A DNA stretch of 64,000 nucleotides from an uncultured Paracoccaceae bacterium (GTDB taxonomy: Bacteria > Pseudomonadota > Alphaproteobacteria > Rhodobacterales > Rhodobacteraceae), in the NCBI GenBank assembly GCA_947503965.1, contig CANNFU010000003.1, forward strand, positions 124,001 through 188,000, in the 5' to 3' direction. The notes under the pieces are model-generated. The model worked only from the letters and a program-made list of their open reading frames with translations. It was not told the DNA's origin and made no database searches. Shown here piece by piece: positions 16,639-26,335 of the stretch. Each line of letters opens with the position of its first letter. Positions within the stretch are counted from its first letter, which is position 1. The translations under genes and the position numbers were made by a program.

Positions 16639-19118
16639 GCGATAACGACGGTAAAAAGACACTCGGTCTGGGTGGTTCGCGTCCAAGCAACGTGAAGCAA
16701 AGCTTTAGCCATGGGCGGACCAAGAACGTCGTGGTGGAAACCAAGCGCAAGCGCGTTGTGGTCCCCAAGCCGGGTGCGGCAAAGCCAACCGCTGGCAAGG
16801 CGGCGCCTGTTGGTGGTGATCCATCCAAACGTCCTGCTGGTATCTCTGACGTAGAGCTTGAGCGCCGGATGAAGGCGTTGGCCAACGCCAAGGCGCGTGA
16901 GGCCGAGGAACAGGCCAAGCGCGAAGCCGAAGAAAAGGCCCGCGCCGAAGAGCGTGAAGCACGCCGCGCCGAGATTGAAGCAAAGGAAGCCGAGGACAAG
17001 GCCCGCGAAGAGCGTGCCAAGGCCAAGGCCGAGGAAGAAGAACGTAAAAAGGCCGAAGCGGCCCGCCAAAAGGTGGCTGATGACGCCCCACCCGCAGCAG
17101 CCGCTGTGCCCGGTGAAACGGCAGTTGACCGCCCGACCCGCGTCAAGGTTGACCGTGAGCGGGACAACAAGAGCAATGACCGTACTACCAAGGCCAAGCC
17201 GGGGCGTGGCGATGATGGTCGCCGGTCCGGTAAGCTGACGCTGAACGATGCTCTGTCCGGTCGCGAAGGTGGCCGCCAGCGATCCATGGCTGCGATGAAG
17301 CGCAAGCAGGACAAGGCCCGTGCGAAGGCGATGGGTGTGTCGGCCGAACGCGAGAAGATTTATCGTGAAGTGGCGCTGCCAGAGGCGATCACCGTCTCGG
17401 AACTGGCGAACCGGATGACTGAACGTGTGGCGGATGTGGTTAAGGCCCTGATGACAAACGGCATCATGGCGACACAAAACCAGACGATTGACGCAGACAC
17501 CGCCGAACTGATCATCGAAGAATTCGGTCATACCGTAGTGCGGGTTTCTGATGCGGATGTTGAAGACGTCATTCAAGCGATCGAAGACAAGCCAGAAGAC
17601 CTCAAGTCGCGCCCGCCGATCATCACGATCATGGGTCACGTGGACCACGGCAAGACATCGCTGCTTGACGCGATCCGCAACGCGAAAGTGGTCGCTGGCG
17701 AGGCTGGCGGGATCACGCAGCATATCGGTGCCTATCAGGTGACAACCGATAGCGGTGCTGTGCTGTCATTCCTCGATACACCCGGCCACGCCGCGTTTAC
17801 ATCCATGCGGTCACGCGGTGCGCAGGTGACGGATATCGTCGTGCTTGTGGTTGCTGCGGATGATGCGGTGATGCCACAGACAATTGAGGCGATTAATCAC
17901 GCAAAGGCGGCCAAAGTGCCGATGATCGTAGCGATCAACAAAATCGACAAACCTGATGCGAACCCTGACAAGGTACGTACAGATTTGCTGCAGCACGAAG
18001 TCATCGTCGAGAAGATGTCAGGCGATGTGCAAGACGTTGAAGTATCCGCAATCACGGGTCAGGGCCTTGACGATCTGCTGGAAGCAATCGCATTGCAGGC
18101 AGAGATCCTAGAGCTGAAAGCGAACCCGGATCGGGCTGCCGAGGGTGCTGTCATCGAGGCGCAACTGGATGTTGGCCGTGGTCCTGTGGCGACTGTTTTG
18201 ATCCAGAACGGTACATTGCGTCAGGGTGATATCTTTGTTGTGGGTGAGCAGTACGGCAAGGTCCGCGCGCTGATCAACGACAAGGGCGAGCGTGTGCAAG
18301 AAGCCGGTCCTGCAGTCCCGGTTGAGGTGCTTGGCCTGAACGGCACACCCGAAGCCGGTGATGTTCTGAACGTGGTTGAGACCGACGCACAGGCCCGCGA
18401 AATCGCCGAGTATCGTGAAAAAGCTGCAAAGGAAAAGCGTGCTGCTGCAGGTGCGGCGACCACGCTTGAGCAGTTGATGGCGAATGCCAAGGCGGACGAA
18501 AATGTCAGCGAATTGCCCATTCTGGTAAAGGCTGACGTACAGGGTTCTGCCGAAGCGATCGTTCAGGCGATGGAAAAGATCGGCAATGATGAGGTGCGTG
18601 TACGTGTGCTTCATTCGGGTGTTGGTGCGATTACTGAAACCGATATCGGCTTGGCCGAAGCATCAGGTGCGCCGGTATTTGGCTTTAACGTGCGGGCGAA
18701 TGCGTCTGCCCGGAACACCGCCAACCAGAAAGGTGTCGAGATCCGCTACTACTCGGTAATCTATGACCTGGTGGATGATGTGAAAGCTGCGGCGTCTGGT
18801 CTGCTGTCTGCTGAAATTCGCGAGAACTTCATCGGATACGCAACCATCAAAGAGGTCTTCAAGGTCTCTAACGTGGGTAAAGTCGCCGGTTGTCTTGTGA
18901 CGGAAGGCGTTGCGCGTCGCTCTGCCGGTGTACGTCTGCTGCGCGATAACGTCGTGATCCACGAAGGCACGCTGAAAACGCTGAAACGCTTCAAGGACGA
19001 AGTGCCAGAGGTGCAATCAGGTCAGGAATGCGGTATGGCATTCGAAAACTACGACGATATCCGACCCGACGACGTCATCGAAATTTTTGAGCGGGAAGAG
19101 GTTGAACGCAACCTTTGA
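16635..19118 (+). CDS. infB: Translation initiation factor IF-2
   Basis: GTPase that delivers initiator tRNA to the 30S subunit. 827 residues. The N-terminal third (about 60-240) is a Lys/Glu/Ala-rich coiled region (for example [18 protein letters not shown]). The IF2_N fold is near 245-295. The G domain has G1 GHVDHGKTS (about 334-342), G3 DTPGHAAF and G4 NKID. Domains II, III and IV follow, ending [19 protein letters not shown]. The start ATG overlaps ylxR by four bases. It is the last gene of the operon and is followed by a terminator. Confidence 0.97.
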   Translation: MSDNDGKKTLGLGGSRPSNVKQSFSHGRTKNVVVETKRKRVVVPKPGAAKPTAGKAAPVGGDPSKRPAGISDVELERRMKALANAKAREAEEQAKREAEEKARAEEREARRAEIEAKEAEDKAREERAKAKAEEEERKKAEAARQKVADDAPPAAAAVPGETAVDRPTRVKVDRERDNKSNDRTTKAKPGRGDDGRRSGKLTLNDALSGREGGRQRSMAAMKRKQDKARAKAMGVSAEREKIYREVALPEAITVSELANRMTERVADVVKALMTNGIMATQNQTIDADTAELIIEEFGHTVVRVSDADVEDVIQAIEDKPEDLKSRPPIITIMGHVDHGKTSLLDAIRNAKVVAGEAGGITQHIGAYQVTTDSGAVLSFLDTPGHAAFTSMRSRGAQVTDIVVLVVAADDAVMPQTIEAINHAKAAKVPMIVAINKIDKPDANPDKVRTDLLQHEVIVEKMSGDVQDVEVSAITGQGLDDLLEAIALQAEILELKANPDRAAEGAVIEAQLDVGRGPVATVLIQNGTLRQGDIFVVGEQYGKVRALINDKGERVQEAGPAVPVEVLGLNGTPEAGDVLNVVETDAQAREIAEYREKAAKEKRAAAGAATTLEQLMANAKADENVSELPILVKADVQGSAEAIVQAMEKIGNDEVRVRVLHSGVGAITETDIGLAEASGAPVFGFNVRANASARNTANQKGVEIRYYSVIYDLVDDVKAAASGLLSAEIRENFIGYATIKEVFKVSNVGKVAGCLVTEGVARRSAGVRLLRDNVVIHEGTLKTLKRFKDEVPEVQSGQECGMAFENYDDIRPDDVIEIFEREEVERNL

Positions 19119-19135
19119 TCTGCGCTGATCAAAAG

Positions 19136-19171
19136 AACAAAAGGCGGCTCTGACGGGCCGCCTTTTTTGTT
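19136..19171 (+). terminator. Rho-independent terminator after infB
   Basis: Stem AAGGCGGC (19141-19148) with GCCGCCTT (19157-19164), extended by A/T pairs, followed by six T. It lies about 20 bases after the infB stop. Confidence 0.92.
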
Positions 19172-19247
19172 GCGGCAACGCAATAGGTTGACTTGATCTA
19201 AGAAAGAACACAACAGGAACATATTGGTTAACATCATGGAATAGATC

Positions 19248-19727
19248 ATGCAGAACCCGCCCCACATTTCCCGCGACTTTGATTTTGAATTCGGCCAGTG
19301 GCGTGTCCATCACCGGCGGCTGAGGGAACGACTGACCGGATGCACCGACTGGGACGAATTTGCCGGTCATTCCGAAACGCGGCCCGTGCTTGGCGGCAAC
19401 GGCAATGTTGAGGATAATCTTCTCGAATTTCCGGACGGGCCATATCGTGCCATTGCGATCCGCGCATTTGATGTCACCGCAGGAACCTGGGCAATCTGGT
19501 GGCTGTCAGCCAACAACCCGCACCATCTTGACGTGCCGGTTATCGGCAAGTTTCAGAATGGTGTCGGATCATTCTTTGCCGACGATACCCACAACGACGA
19601 ACCGGTCATTGTCCGCTTCCTTTGGCTGAAAACCGACACGGCGCGGCCAAGATGGGAACAGGCACTGTCCCGCGACAATGGGCAGAACTGGGAAACAAAC
19701 TGGACGATGGATTTCGAACGGATCTGA
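19248..19727 (+). CDS. DUF1579-like conserved hypothetical protein
   Basis: 159 residues, no signal peptide or membrane segment. The N-terminal SRDFDFEFGQWRVHHRRLRERL followed by a cysteine and WDEFAGHSETRPVLGGNGNVEDN is the pattern of DUF1579 and related proteins, which are predicted to adopt a small beta-barrel fold. The C-terminal WEQALSRDNGQNWETNWTMDFERI also fits. No enzyme function is known to me. The gene stands alone between the infB terminator and the convergent mutT gene; TTGACT at 19187 may be part of its promoter but no clear -10 box was found. Confidence 0.75.
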   Translation: MQNPPHISRDFDFEFGQWRVHHRRLRERLTGCTDWDEFAGHSETRPVLGGNGNVEDNLLEFPDGPYRAIAIRAFDVTAGTWAIWWLSANNPHHLDVPVIGKFQNGVGSFFADDTHNDEPVIVRFLWLKTDTARPRWEQALSRDNGQNWETNWTMDFERI

Positions 19728-19874
19728 CCGCGCGGTAATGCGTTGCCACGGCATCAATTAGCCAGCTGGGCTTTGCGTTGATCAGGATGATGACCGGCAG
19801 CGGATCAGCACGCCGTCTGATGTTTCGCGAAATCGCTGTGCGCTGCGGAACGCCGACCAACATGGCGCGACAGC

Positions 19875-20273
19875 TTACAACCAGTCCCGCAAAATCGGGA
19901 TCAACGGGATATCGGCAGCAGGCATGGGATAGTCGCGCAGCGCGTTCGGGCGCACCCATTTAAGTCTCTGACCCTCGCGTGATTGTGGCGTCCCCTCCCA
20001 TTTTCGGCAGGCAAAAAGGGGCATCAGCAGGTGGAAATCATCATAGGAATGGCTGGCGAACGTCAGGGGGGCCAGACAGGATGCCCATGTGTCGATGCCC
20101 AGCTCCTCTTGCAACTCGCGGATCAATGCGACTTCTGGTGTTTCCTCGCCTTCGACCTTGCCGCCCGGAAACTCCCAAAGGCCGGCCATCGACTTGCCTT
20201 CTGGTCGTTGCGCCAGCAGCACGCGCCCGTCGGAATCAATCAGTGCCACCGCGGACACAAGAACGGTCTTCAC
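19875..20273 (-). CDS. mutT: Nudix hydrolase MutT (8-oxo-dGTP diphosphatase)
   Basis: 132 residues, the usual MutT length. The Nudix box (G-x5-E-x7-REUxEExGU) is intact at residues 38-60 (GKVEGEETPEVALIRELQEE then LGI), preceded by AGLWEFPGG, which is typical for MutT acting on 8-oxo-dGTP. It prevents A-to-C mutations from oxidised nucleotides. The start overlaps the argJ stop by four bases, so both are co-transcribed. The 147 bases between this gene and the DUF1579 gene hold no gene I can support. Confidence 0.9.
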   Translation of the reverse strand: MKTVLVSAVALIDSDGRVLLAQRPEGKSMAGLWEFPGGKVEGEETPEVALIRELQEELGIDTWASCLAPLTFASHSYDDFHLLMPLFACRKWEGTPQSREGQRLKWVRPNALRDYPMPAADIPLIPILRDWL

Positions 20274-21484
20274 GATCGGTAATCCGCGTTGATCGTAATG
20301 TAGCCATGTGTCAGATCGCAGGTCCAGACAGTGCTGGCCCCCTGCCCGATGCCAAGATCAACGCCTATCGTCAATTCGGCGTTTTTCATATAGGCGGTTG
20401 CTGCGGCCTCTGAATAATTGGGCGCGCGCCACCCGTTTTCGGCCACCGTGATGTCGCCGAACTGGATACTCAGGGTATCCCTGTCCGCCGCTGCGCCGGA
20501 TTTGCCAACCGCCATGACAATACGGCCCCAATTGGCGTCTTCACCGGCGATCGCAGTTTTTACAAGCGGTGAATTTGCGATTGCCATGCCGACCTTGTGC
20601 GCATCAGTCTCGTTCTGGGCGCCGGTCACGTTGATTGTCACGAATTTGGTCGCCCCTTCCCCGTCTCGCACAACCTGGTGGGCCAGGTCGCGCATGACGT
20701 CGTAAAGCGCATCAGAAAAGGCCGCGTTGTTGCTGACGTCAACGCCCGACGCGCCTGTTGCGGCCGCGATCAGACTGTCCGAGGTAGAGGTGTCGCTATC
20801 GACCGTGATGCAGTTGAACGTCTTGGCGGTATGGTCCGATATCAGGGTTTGCAATGCGGCCTGATCAATTACCGCATCGGTAAAGATGTAAACCAGCATC
20901 GTCGCCATGTCTGGTGCGATCATGCCAGACCCTTTTGCGATGCCCGCGATCTGCACTGTTTGACCGGCAATATCGACGGTCGCACCTGCACCCTTAGGAA
21001 ACGTATCGGTCGTCATGATGGCCTTGGCAGCGGCAGAGATACCGCCAGGCGATTGGGTATCATAAAGCGCCTGCAACTGTGCTGCGATCCGGTCATAGGG
21101 AAGCGGTTCGCCGATCACGCCAGTAGAGCAGGTGAAAACCCGGCCTTCGGGCACTTGCGCGACTTGCGCAACTGCGGCGGTCAGCGCGGCAGTTGCCACC
21201 GTTCCATTCTTACCGGTAAACGCATTTGAATTACCGGAATTGACGAGGATCGCCGCGCCATGCGACGGGTCACCGCCCAACTTTGCCTGACAATCCAATA
21301 CCGGTGCCGACCGGGTGGCAGAGCGGGTGAAAACACCTGCCACCGCACTACCCGGGGCAAGCAATGCCAGCATCACATCCGTCCGCCCGGCGTATTTCAC
21401 ACCTGCTGCTGCGGTCGCAAATGTTACCCCGTCAATATCCGGCAAATCAGGAAATCGCGCAGGTGCCAATGGTGAGACGTTCAT
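20270..21484 (-). CDS. argJ: Arginine biosynthesis bifunctional protein ArgJ
   Basis: Glutamate N-acetyltransferase/ornithine acetyltransferase that recycles the acetyl group in arginine synthesis. 404 residues. The precursor cleaves itself into alpha and beta chains; the cleavage site is Ala194-Thr195 in KGSGMIAPDMATMLVYIFTDA, with Thr195 as nucleophile. Other conserved parts are NSGNSNAFTG near residues 82-91, CSTGVIGE near 119-126, and the C-terminal end WTCDLTHGYITINADYRS. It lies six bases downstream of the peptidyl-prolyl isomerase gene and overlaps mutT. Confidence 0.95.
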   Translation of the reverse strand: MNVSPLAPARFPDLPDIDGVTFATAAAGVKYAGRTDVMLALLAPGSAVAGVFTRSATRSAPVLDCQAKLGGDPSHGAAILVNSGNSNAFTGKNGTVATAALTAAVAQVAQVPEGRVFTCSTGVIGEPLPYDRIAAQLQALYDTQSPGGISAAAKAIMTTDTFPKGAGATVDIAGQTVQIAGIAKGSGMIAPDMATMLVYIFTDAVIDQAALQTLISDHTAKTFNCITVDSDTSTSDSLIAAATGASGVDVSNNAAFSDALYDVMRDLAHQVVRDGEGATKFVTINVTGAQNETDAHKVGMAIANSPLVKTAIAGEDANWGRIVMAVGKSGAAADRDTLSIQFGDITVAENGWRAPNYSEAAATAYMKNAELTIGVDLGIGQGASTVWTCDLTHGYITINADYRS

Positions 21485-21490
21485 TTCGGA

Positions 21491-22333
21491 TCAATCCAAC
21501 AGATCGAGGTTATCAATCAGGTTCGGGTCAAAGTCGCCTGCTTCAGGTTTCACCACCTCTTGTGCTGCAGCAAGCTCTTCCAGCTTGGCCGTCACAGCGG
21601 CCTCTTGCAGTTCGGCGGTTAACTGGCGCCTTGTCTCTTCTAACGTTGGCTGCGGCTTCACGCGCTTTTCGACCAGCGTCGCTATATGCCATCCGAATTG
21701 TGTTTCGAATGGTTCGGAAACACCACCAACATCAAGAGATATGATCGCTTGTTCGAATTCAGGAACCATTGCACCCTCACCGAACCAGCCAAGATCGCCG
21801 CCATTCGGACCGGTTGGGCCGGTTGAGACATCGCGGGCTACATCCGCAAATGCCGCCCCCTCATCAATGCGAGTCTTGGCGGCTGCGGCTTCTTCTTCGG
21901 TTTCAACAAGCAGGTGTGACGCCCGAAACTCCGGGATTTCTTCGGTGTTGGCAAAGCGTTCGTCATATGCTGCCTGAATCTGTTCTTCTGTGACAGAGGT
22001 TTCGGCGATTTCAGTGATGACCTCACCCGCAATCAGTGCGCGTCGTTCGTTCAAAAGGGTGTATTCAATGCGCGCTGGTACCTCTTCCGCCGCATCGGCC
22101 AGCAGTTGCTGCTGGATCAATTGATCAACCAGACCATTGAACAGGACCTCGTTCGGAAATTGCGCATATTGCGGGGGCAGTTCGGTGCGGGCGATAATCA
22201 CCTCGCCCATGGTGATTTCGGTATCACCTACCTTGGCAACAACTGTATCGGCCGTGACATCCTGTGCGAAGCCAGCGGTGGTGGTCATGATTGCAGCCGC
22301 GGCAGCACCCAGAAATGTGACATGTTTCAACAT
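21491..22333 (-). CDS. Periplasmic parvulin-type peptidyl-prolyl cis-trans isomerase
   Basis: 280 residues. A signal peptide is evident (residues 1-23, ending TTAGFAQD). A SurA/PrsA-like N-terminal helical region (about 40-125) precedes a rotamase domain (about 130-225) with IPEFRASHLLVETEEEA, GPNGGDLGWFGEGAMVPEFEQAI and TQFGWHIATL, the standard parvulin motifs. A charged helical tail follows. It should help fold exported proteins in the periplasm. It is divergent from secA and upstream of argJ, as in other Rhodobacterales. Confidence 0.9.
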   Translation of the reverse strand: MLKHVTFLGAAAAAIMTTTAGFAQDVTADTVVAKVGDTEITMGEVIIARTELPPQYAQFPNEVLFNGLVDQLIQQQLLADAAEEVPARIEYTLLNERRALIAGEVITEIAETSVTEEQIQAAYDERFANTEEIPEFRASHLLVETEEEAAAAKTRIDEGAAFADVARDVSTGPTGPNGGDLGWFGEGAMVPEFEQAIISLDVGGVSEPFETQFGWHIATLVEKRVKPQPTLEETRRQLTAELQEAAVTAKLEELAAAQEVVKPEAGDFDPNLIDNLDLLD

Positions 22334-22370
22334 AAAACGATCCCTTGATTGGCCACGCAGATGCGTAGCG

Positions 22371-22399
22371 TTGACACTGTAGAACCGGCCCCTTACATC
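22371..22399 (+). promoter_or_regulatory. Candidate sigma-70 promoter upstream of secA
   Basis: A perfect TTGACA (22371-22376) and TACATC (22394-22399) are 17 bases apart. The predicted start of transcription, near 22405, would fall just inside the 41-codon leader frame that begins at 22402, which argues that either that frame or this promoter is not used as drawn. Confidence 0.4.
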
Positions 22400-22401
22400 C
22401 C

Positions 22402-22527
22402 ATGAATGCCTTGAGGAGGCCGAAACGCTATGTATTCCTGGCCCTTTCTATGTGGCCTGTCACAGGCCTACAAGCGACCTCCTCTCAAATAGATGTCAGA
22501 CAGGTGCGATATGCACCGCCGGAGTGA
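22402..22527 (+). CDS. Candidate secA leader peptide with signal-like N-terminus and C-terminal APPE
   Basis: An open frame of 41 codons stops at 22525-22527, two bases before the secA ATG. Residues 5-9 are RRPKR, residues 10-25 are mostly hydrophobic ([16 protein letters not shown]), and the last ten are [10 protein letters not shown]. This has the layout of a short exported monitoring peptide such as SecM, and the end resembles RAPP/RAPG arrest motifs (ApdA, ApdP, ApcA). Against it: ATG 22402 has no ribosome site, the best promoter would start transcription just after it, and an SD-led 20-codon frame (ATG 22430, after GAGGAGG) overlaps in another phase. No recognised homologue; treat as a hypothesis. 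Confidence 0.33.
   Translation: MNALRRPKRYVFLALSMWPVTGLQATSSQIDVRQVRYAPPE
22445..22473 (-). promoter_or_regulatory. Possible promoter of the parvulin-argJ-mutT operon
   Basis: On the minus strand TTGTAG (22473-22468) and TAGAAA (22450-22445) are 17 bases apart. It would start transcription about 105 bases before the parvulin gene. Only the TTG and TA-AA positions match consensus, so support is modest. Confidence 0.3.
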
Positions 22528-22529
22528 AT

Positions 22530-25241
22530 ATGCTGGGTATCGGAACGATCGCCAAAAAGGTTTTTGGCAGCGCGAATGACCGAAAAGTCAAAGCCGTCCG
22601 TCCAATTGTTGATCAGATCAATGCCTTGGAGCCTGAGTTTGAGGCGTTGTCTGACGAGGACATCAAACAGAAAACCGAAGACCTGGCGATGCGCGCAATG
22701 AAAGGCGAAAGCCTGGATGCGCTACTGCCCGAAGCCTTTGCCAATTGCCGTGAGGCTGCAAAACGCGCGCTGGGCCTGCGCGCCTTTGATACGCAGTTGA
22801 TGGGCGGAATTTTCCTGCATCAGGGCAATATCTCGGAGATGAAAACCGGCGAAGGGAAAACCCTTGTGGCGACATTCCCGGCTTATCTGAATGCACTGAC
22901 CGGCAAGGGCGTACATATCGTTACCGTGAACGATTATCTGGCGCGCCGCGATGCTGAGTGGATGAGCAATGTGTATGGCGCCCTTGGCATGACCACAGGT
23001 GTTGTTGTTCCCCAGCAGCCTGATGATGAGAAGAAAGCCGCCTACGCCTGTGACGTGACCTACGCCACCAACAATGAGCTGGGTTTTGATTATCTGCGCG
23101 ACAACATGAAATCCGAGTTGAGCCAGATGTATCAGCGTGACCATAATTTTGCGATTGTGGACGAGGTCGATAGTATTCTGATCGACGAGGCACGGACACC
23201 GCTTATCATCTCTGGCCCCGCGCAGGACCGCAGCGAGATGTATGCAACCATTGACAAGATCGTCCCAGACATCGCGGAAGAGCATTTTGACCTGGATGAA
23301 AAGACCCGGCAGGTGACATTCACAGACGAGGGCAACGATTATCTGGAGCAAAAGCTGGCAGAGGCGGAGCTGTTGCCTGAAGGTCAAACGCTTTATGACC
23401 CTGAAAGCACGACACTGGTCCATCACGTCAATCAGGCCTTGCGTGCGCACAAGCTTTATACCCGCGATAAGGACTACATCGTTCGTGATGATGAAGTTGT
23501 GCTTATCGACGAATTCACCGGCCGCATGATGGTCGGACGCCGCTTGTCCGATGGTCTGCATCAGGCGATTGAGGCGAAAGAGGGTGTTTCGATAAAACCC
23601 GAAAACGTCACGCTGGCCTCTGTGACGTTCCAGAATTATTTCCGGCTTTACGACAAACTGTCCGGTATGACCGGGACAGCCGCAACCGAGGCAGACGAGT
23701 TCCAGGAGATTTACGGCCTTGGCGTTGTCGAGGTGCCGACGAACCGCCCTGTGGCGCGTCTTGATGAAGACGATCAGGTCTACCGCACGGCAAAAGAGAA
23801 ATTTGAAGGTATCGTGGCCGAGATCAAAGATGCGCATGCCACCGGGCAGCCGATCCTTGTTGGGACGACGTCGATTGAGAAATCGGAATACCTTGCTGAA
23901 TTACTGCGGGCTGAGGGAATCACCTTCAACGTGTTGAACGCCCGCCAGCACGAGCAAGAGGCACAAATCATCGCCGATGCCGGGAAACTGAATGCCGTCA
24001 CAATCGCCACAAACATGGCTGGTCGCGGGACCGACATTCAGCTGGGCGGTAACGTTGAGATGCGCGTGCTGCAGGCAATGGCCGAGGATCCAGAGGCTGA
24101 TCCGGAGGCATTGCGTGAAAAGATCAGTGCCGAGATAGCCGATGAGAAGGAAAAGGTGAAAGCGGCCGGCGGCTTGTTCGTGCTGGCCACTGAACGTCAT
24201 GAAAGCCGCCGGATCGACAACCAGCTGCGCGGCCGTTCGGGCCGTCAGGGCGACCCGGGCCGGTCTGCCTTCTTCCTGTCATTGGAAGACGACCTGATGC
24301 GCATCTTTGGGTCGGAGCGTCTGGAAAAAGTACTGTCCGGTCTTGGTATGAAAGAGGGTGAAGCGATTGTTCATCCTTGGGTCAACAAGTCCTTGGAGCG
24401 CGCGCAGGCCAAGGTCGAGGGTCGCAACTTTGACATTCGTAAGCAGCTTCTGAAGTTCGACGATGTTATGAACGACCAGCGAAAAGTCATCTTCTCGCAA
24501 CGTCGCGACATCATGGAAGCGCAGGACTTGTCCGAGATTGTCAAAGACATGCGCGATCAGGTTATCGATGATCTTGTCGATCAATACATGCCGCCGAAAA
24601 GCTATGCAGATCAATGGGATACCGTGGCGCTGCAGGAGGACGTAAAGGATATTCTGGGGCTTGATCTGCCCGTTGTGGACTGGGCTTCCGAAGAAGGTGT
24701 TGATGACGACGACATCCGCGAACGGCTGGAAGAAGCCGCCGATCAATTCATGCAGGAAAAGGCCGAAGCCTTTGGCGATCAGACCATGCGCAGTGTGGAA
24801 AAGCAGCTTTTGCTGCAGGCGATTGACGCGAAATGGCGCGAGCATCTGCTGACGCTTGAACACCTTCGGTCCGTGGTCGGGTTCCGAGGTTACGCGCAGC
24901 GCGACCCGTTGAATGAATACAAGACCGAAGGGTTCCTGTTGTTTGAACGGCTGCTGGACAGTTTGCGGTCTGACGTGACCAAGAAGCTGTCACAGATCCG
25001 CCCGATGTCGAAAGAAGAGCAGGAACAGATGATTGCCCAGATCCGGCAACAGCAAGCTGCCGCAGCGGCTGCATCTGCCGCAGCGACAAGCATACCGTCT
25101 TCGCAAGCCGCCGCACCCGGCGAGGCTATTGAGGGGTTTGACGAAAATGATCCCGAAACATGGGGCAGGCCGGGTCGCAACGATCCCTGTCCGTGCGGGT
25201 CTGGCAAGAAATTCAAACACTGTCACGGACGTCTTGCCTAA
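22530..25241 (+). CDS. secA: Preprotein translocase ATPase SecA
   Basis: Motor ATPase that pushes unfolded preproteins through SecYEG. 903 residues from ATG 22530, with GGAG at 22521-22524 as ribosome site; upstream in-frame codons back to 22452 do not look like SecA. Walker A is MKTGEGKT (about residues 104-111), the DEAD-like Walker B is [15 protein letters not shown], and the second helicase part holds [10 protein letters not shown] and [20 protein letters not shown]. The C-terminus has an Ala/Gln-rich linker and the zinc-binding [14 protein letters not shown] that contacts SecB and lipids. The start of translation is two bases after the candidate leader frame, so coupling is possible. Confidence 0.97.
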   Translation: MLGIGTIAKKVFGSANDRKVKAVRPIVDQINALEPEFEALSDEDIKQKTEDLAMRAMKGESLDALLPEAFANCREAAKRALGLRAFDTQLMGGIFLHQGNISEMKTGEGKTLVATFPAYLNALTGKGVHIVTVNDYLARRDAEWMSNVYGALGMTTGVVVPQQPDDEKKAAYACDVTYATNNELGFDYLRDNMKSELSQMYQRDHNFAIVDEVDSILIDEARTPLIISGPAQDRSEMYATIDKIVPDIAEEHFDLDEKTRQVTFTDEGNDYLEQKLAEAELLPEGQTLYDPESTTLVHHVNQALRAHKLYTRDKDYIVRDDEVVLIDEFTGRMMVGRRLSDGLHQAIEAKEGVSIKPENVTLASVTFQNYFRLYDKLSGMTGTAATEADEFQEIYGLGVVEVPTNRPVARLDEDDQVYRTAKEKFEGIVAEIKDAHATGQPILVGTTSIEKSEYLAELLRAEGITFNVLNARQHEQEAQIIADAGKLNAVTIATNMAGRGTDIQLGGNVEMRVLQAMAEDPEADPEALREKISAEIADEKEKVKAAGGLFVLATERHESRRIDNQLRGRSGRQGDPGRSAFFLSLEDDLMRIFGSERLEKVLSGLGMKEGEAIVHPWVNKSLERAQAKVEGRNFDIRKQLLKFDDVMNDQRKVIFSQRRDIMEAQDLSEIVKDMRDQVIDDLVDQYMPPKSYADQWDTVALQEDVKDILGLDLPVVDWASEEGVDDDDIRERLEEAADQFMQEKAEAFGDQTMRSVEKQLLLQAIDAKWREHLLTLEHLRSVVGFRGYAQRDPLNEYKTEGFLLFERLLDSLRSDVTKKLSQIRPMSKEEQEQMIAQIRQQQAAAAAASAAATSIPSSQAAAPGEAIEGFDENDPETWGRPGRNDPCPCGSGKKFKHCHGRLA

Positions 25242-25342
25242 TTGATGTCATGATCGAGACACGCTAAAGTCTTTTCTCTGTCCTGCTACGGCCAACGTTT
25301 TTGGCCACGTTCGTTCACATTGGACACGCAACGGAGCTGGGG

Positions 25343-26335
25343 ATGTCGCGTATCGGTACCATCAAATCGGCTGCAATGACGCTTTCTGTCGCCTTCGGCG
25401 TCGGTTTCATTATGCAAGCCGGGCAGGGCGAAGGCTCCGCTCCGGTTGTGGTAAATCAAGAACGTGATCTAAAAGCCGTTCGTGTGATGATTCTTCCGAA
25501 GAACGAAAATGGTGATGCCGTTTTTGGTGTCCCAAACATAGTGACGACCCCCATTGATCATGCTGTGAATAGTCGGAGGGTTCTTCCTGTCGACGTGGTC
25601 TATGCCGAATTTGCCGTTCCGCAGATGGGTACGATTCTGGCGACGCCTGTTGCCGGTTGTACCGCGACGCTGACAGCAGCGCCGGAAGAGGCAGCACTGG
25701 TATCGCTTTACCTTGTCGCCCCTTGTCATCAGGATACCGATTTCATGCTGCGTCACGAGGCGCTGCAGTTCACGTCGCGTACTGACGAAGATGGGGTCGC
25801 ATCGATGGTGGTTCCCGCACTCGCGGTTGATGCAAGGTTTACCGCCCTTTTTGGCAACGTTGAACATGCCAGCGTTACAATCGATGTGCCAGATGTGCGC
25901 ATTTATGACCGGTCTATTCTGCAGTGGGATGGTCAATACAATCTACAGCTACATGCGCTTGAGGCGGGTGCAGAGATTGGTGATCCAGGTCACGTCTGGT
26001 CGGCGTCGATGCATTCAGCGGAAGATGCGGTGGCCGGAGAGCAGGGTTTCGTGATGCGTTTGGGCACAAGTGATGCCGATACCCCGCGTCTGGCCGAGGT
26101 TTACACCTATCCGGCCGGTCATGACCGATCAGCTTCGTCAACCGTTCTTCAATTAAGCGTGGCAGTAAACGAGGCGAACTGCGGCCGAGAGGTTGACACA
26201 GTGACAATCCAGACGGCGATGGGCGGCCCGCTGGCTACGCGTAAAATCAGCGCCGGCCTGCCAAGCTGTGAAGCGGTGGGTCAGGTCGTTGTATTGCAGG
26301 ATCAGTTCAAGGATCTGACTGTCGCCTGGCGCTAA
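25343..26335 (+). CDS. Membrane-anchored or secreted conserved protein, function unknown
   Basis: 330 residues from ATG 25343, chosen because GGAGCTGGGG precedes it; an earlier in-frame codon at 25301 lacks a ribosome site. Residues 7-25 form one hydrophobic segment (SAAMTLSVAFGVGFIMQAG), an uncleaved anchor or signal peptide. The remainder is polar and rich in beta-strand pattern with five cysteines after residue 100, two of which may pair (CTATL...APCHQD). Related Roseobacter proteins are sometimes named translocase only because they follow secA; nothing in the sequence supports that. It ends with a four-base overlap against convergent radC. I do not recognise a domain. Confidence 0.7.
   Translation: MSRIGTIKSAAMTLSVAFGVGFIMQAGQGEGSAPVVVNQERDLKAVRVMILPKNENGDAVFGVPNIVTTPIDHAVNSRRVLPVDVVYAEFAVPQMGTILATPVAGCTATLTAAPEEAALVSLYLVAPCHQDTDFMLRHEALQFTSRTDEDGVASMVVPALAVDARFTALFGNVEHASVTIDVPDVRIYDRSILQWDGQYNLQLHALEAGAEIGDPGHVWSASMHSAEDAVAGEQGFVMRLGTSDADTPRLAEVYTYPAGHDRSASSTVLQLSVAVNEANCGREVDTVTIQTAMGGPLATRKISAGLPSCEAVGQVVVLQDQFKDLTVAWR

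Noticed and set aside
19728..19874. Small gene between the DUF1579-like gene and mutT
   Set aside because: Open frames on both strands are short and run into the neighbours; none shows a family pattern or ribosome site.
22430..22492. 20-codon frame in the secA leader with perfect ribosome site GAGGAGG
   Set aside because: No peptide feature is recognised and it is very short; kept only as a competitor of the 41-codon frame, since its ribosome site is better.
25301..25342. Translocase function for the gene after secA
   Set aside because: The label would rest on position only; the protein has one membrane segment and no SecD/F/Y/E/G or YajC features.
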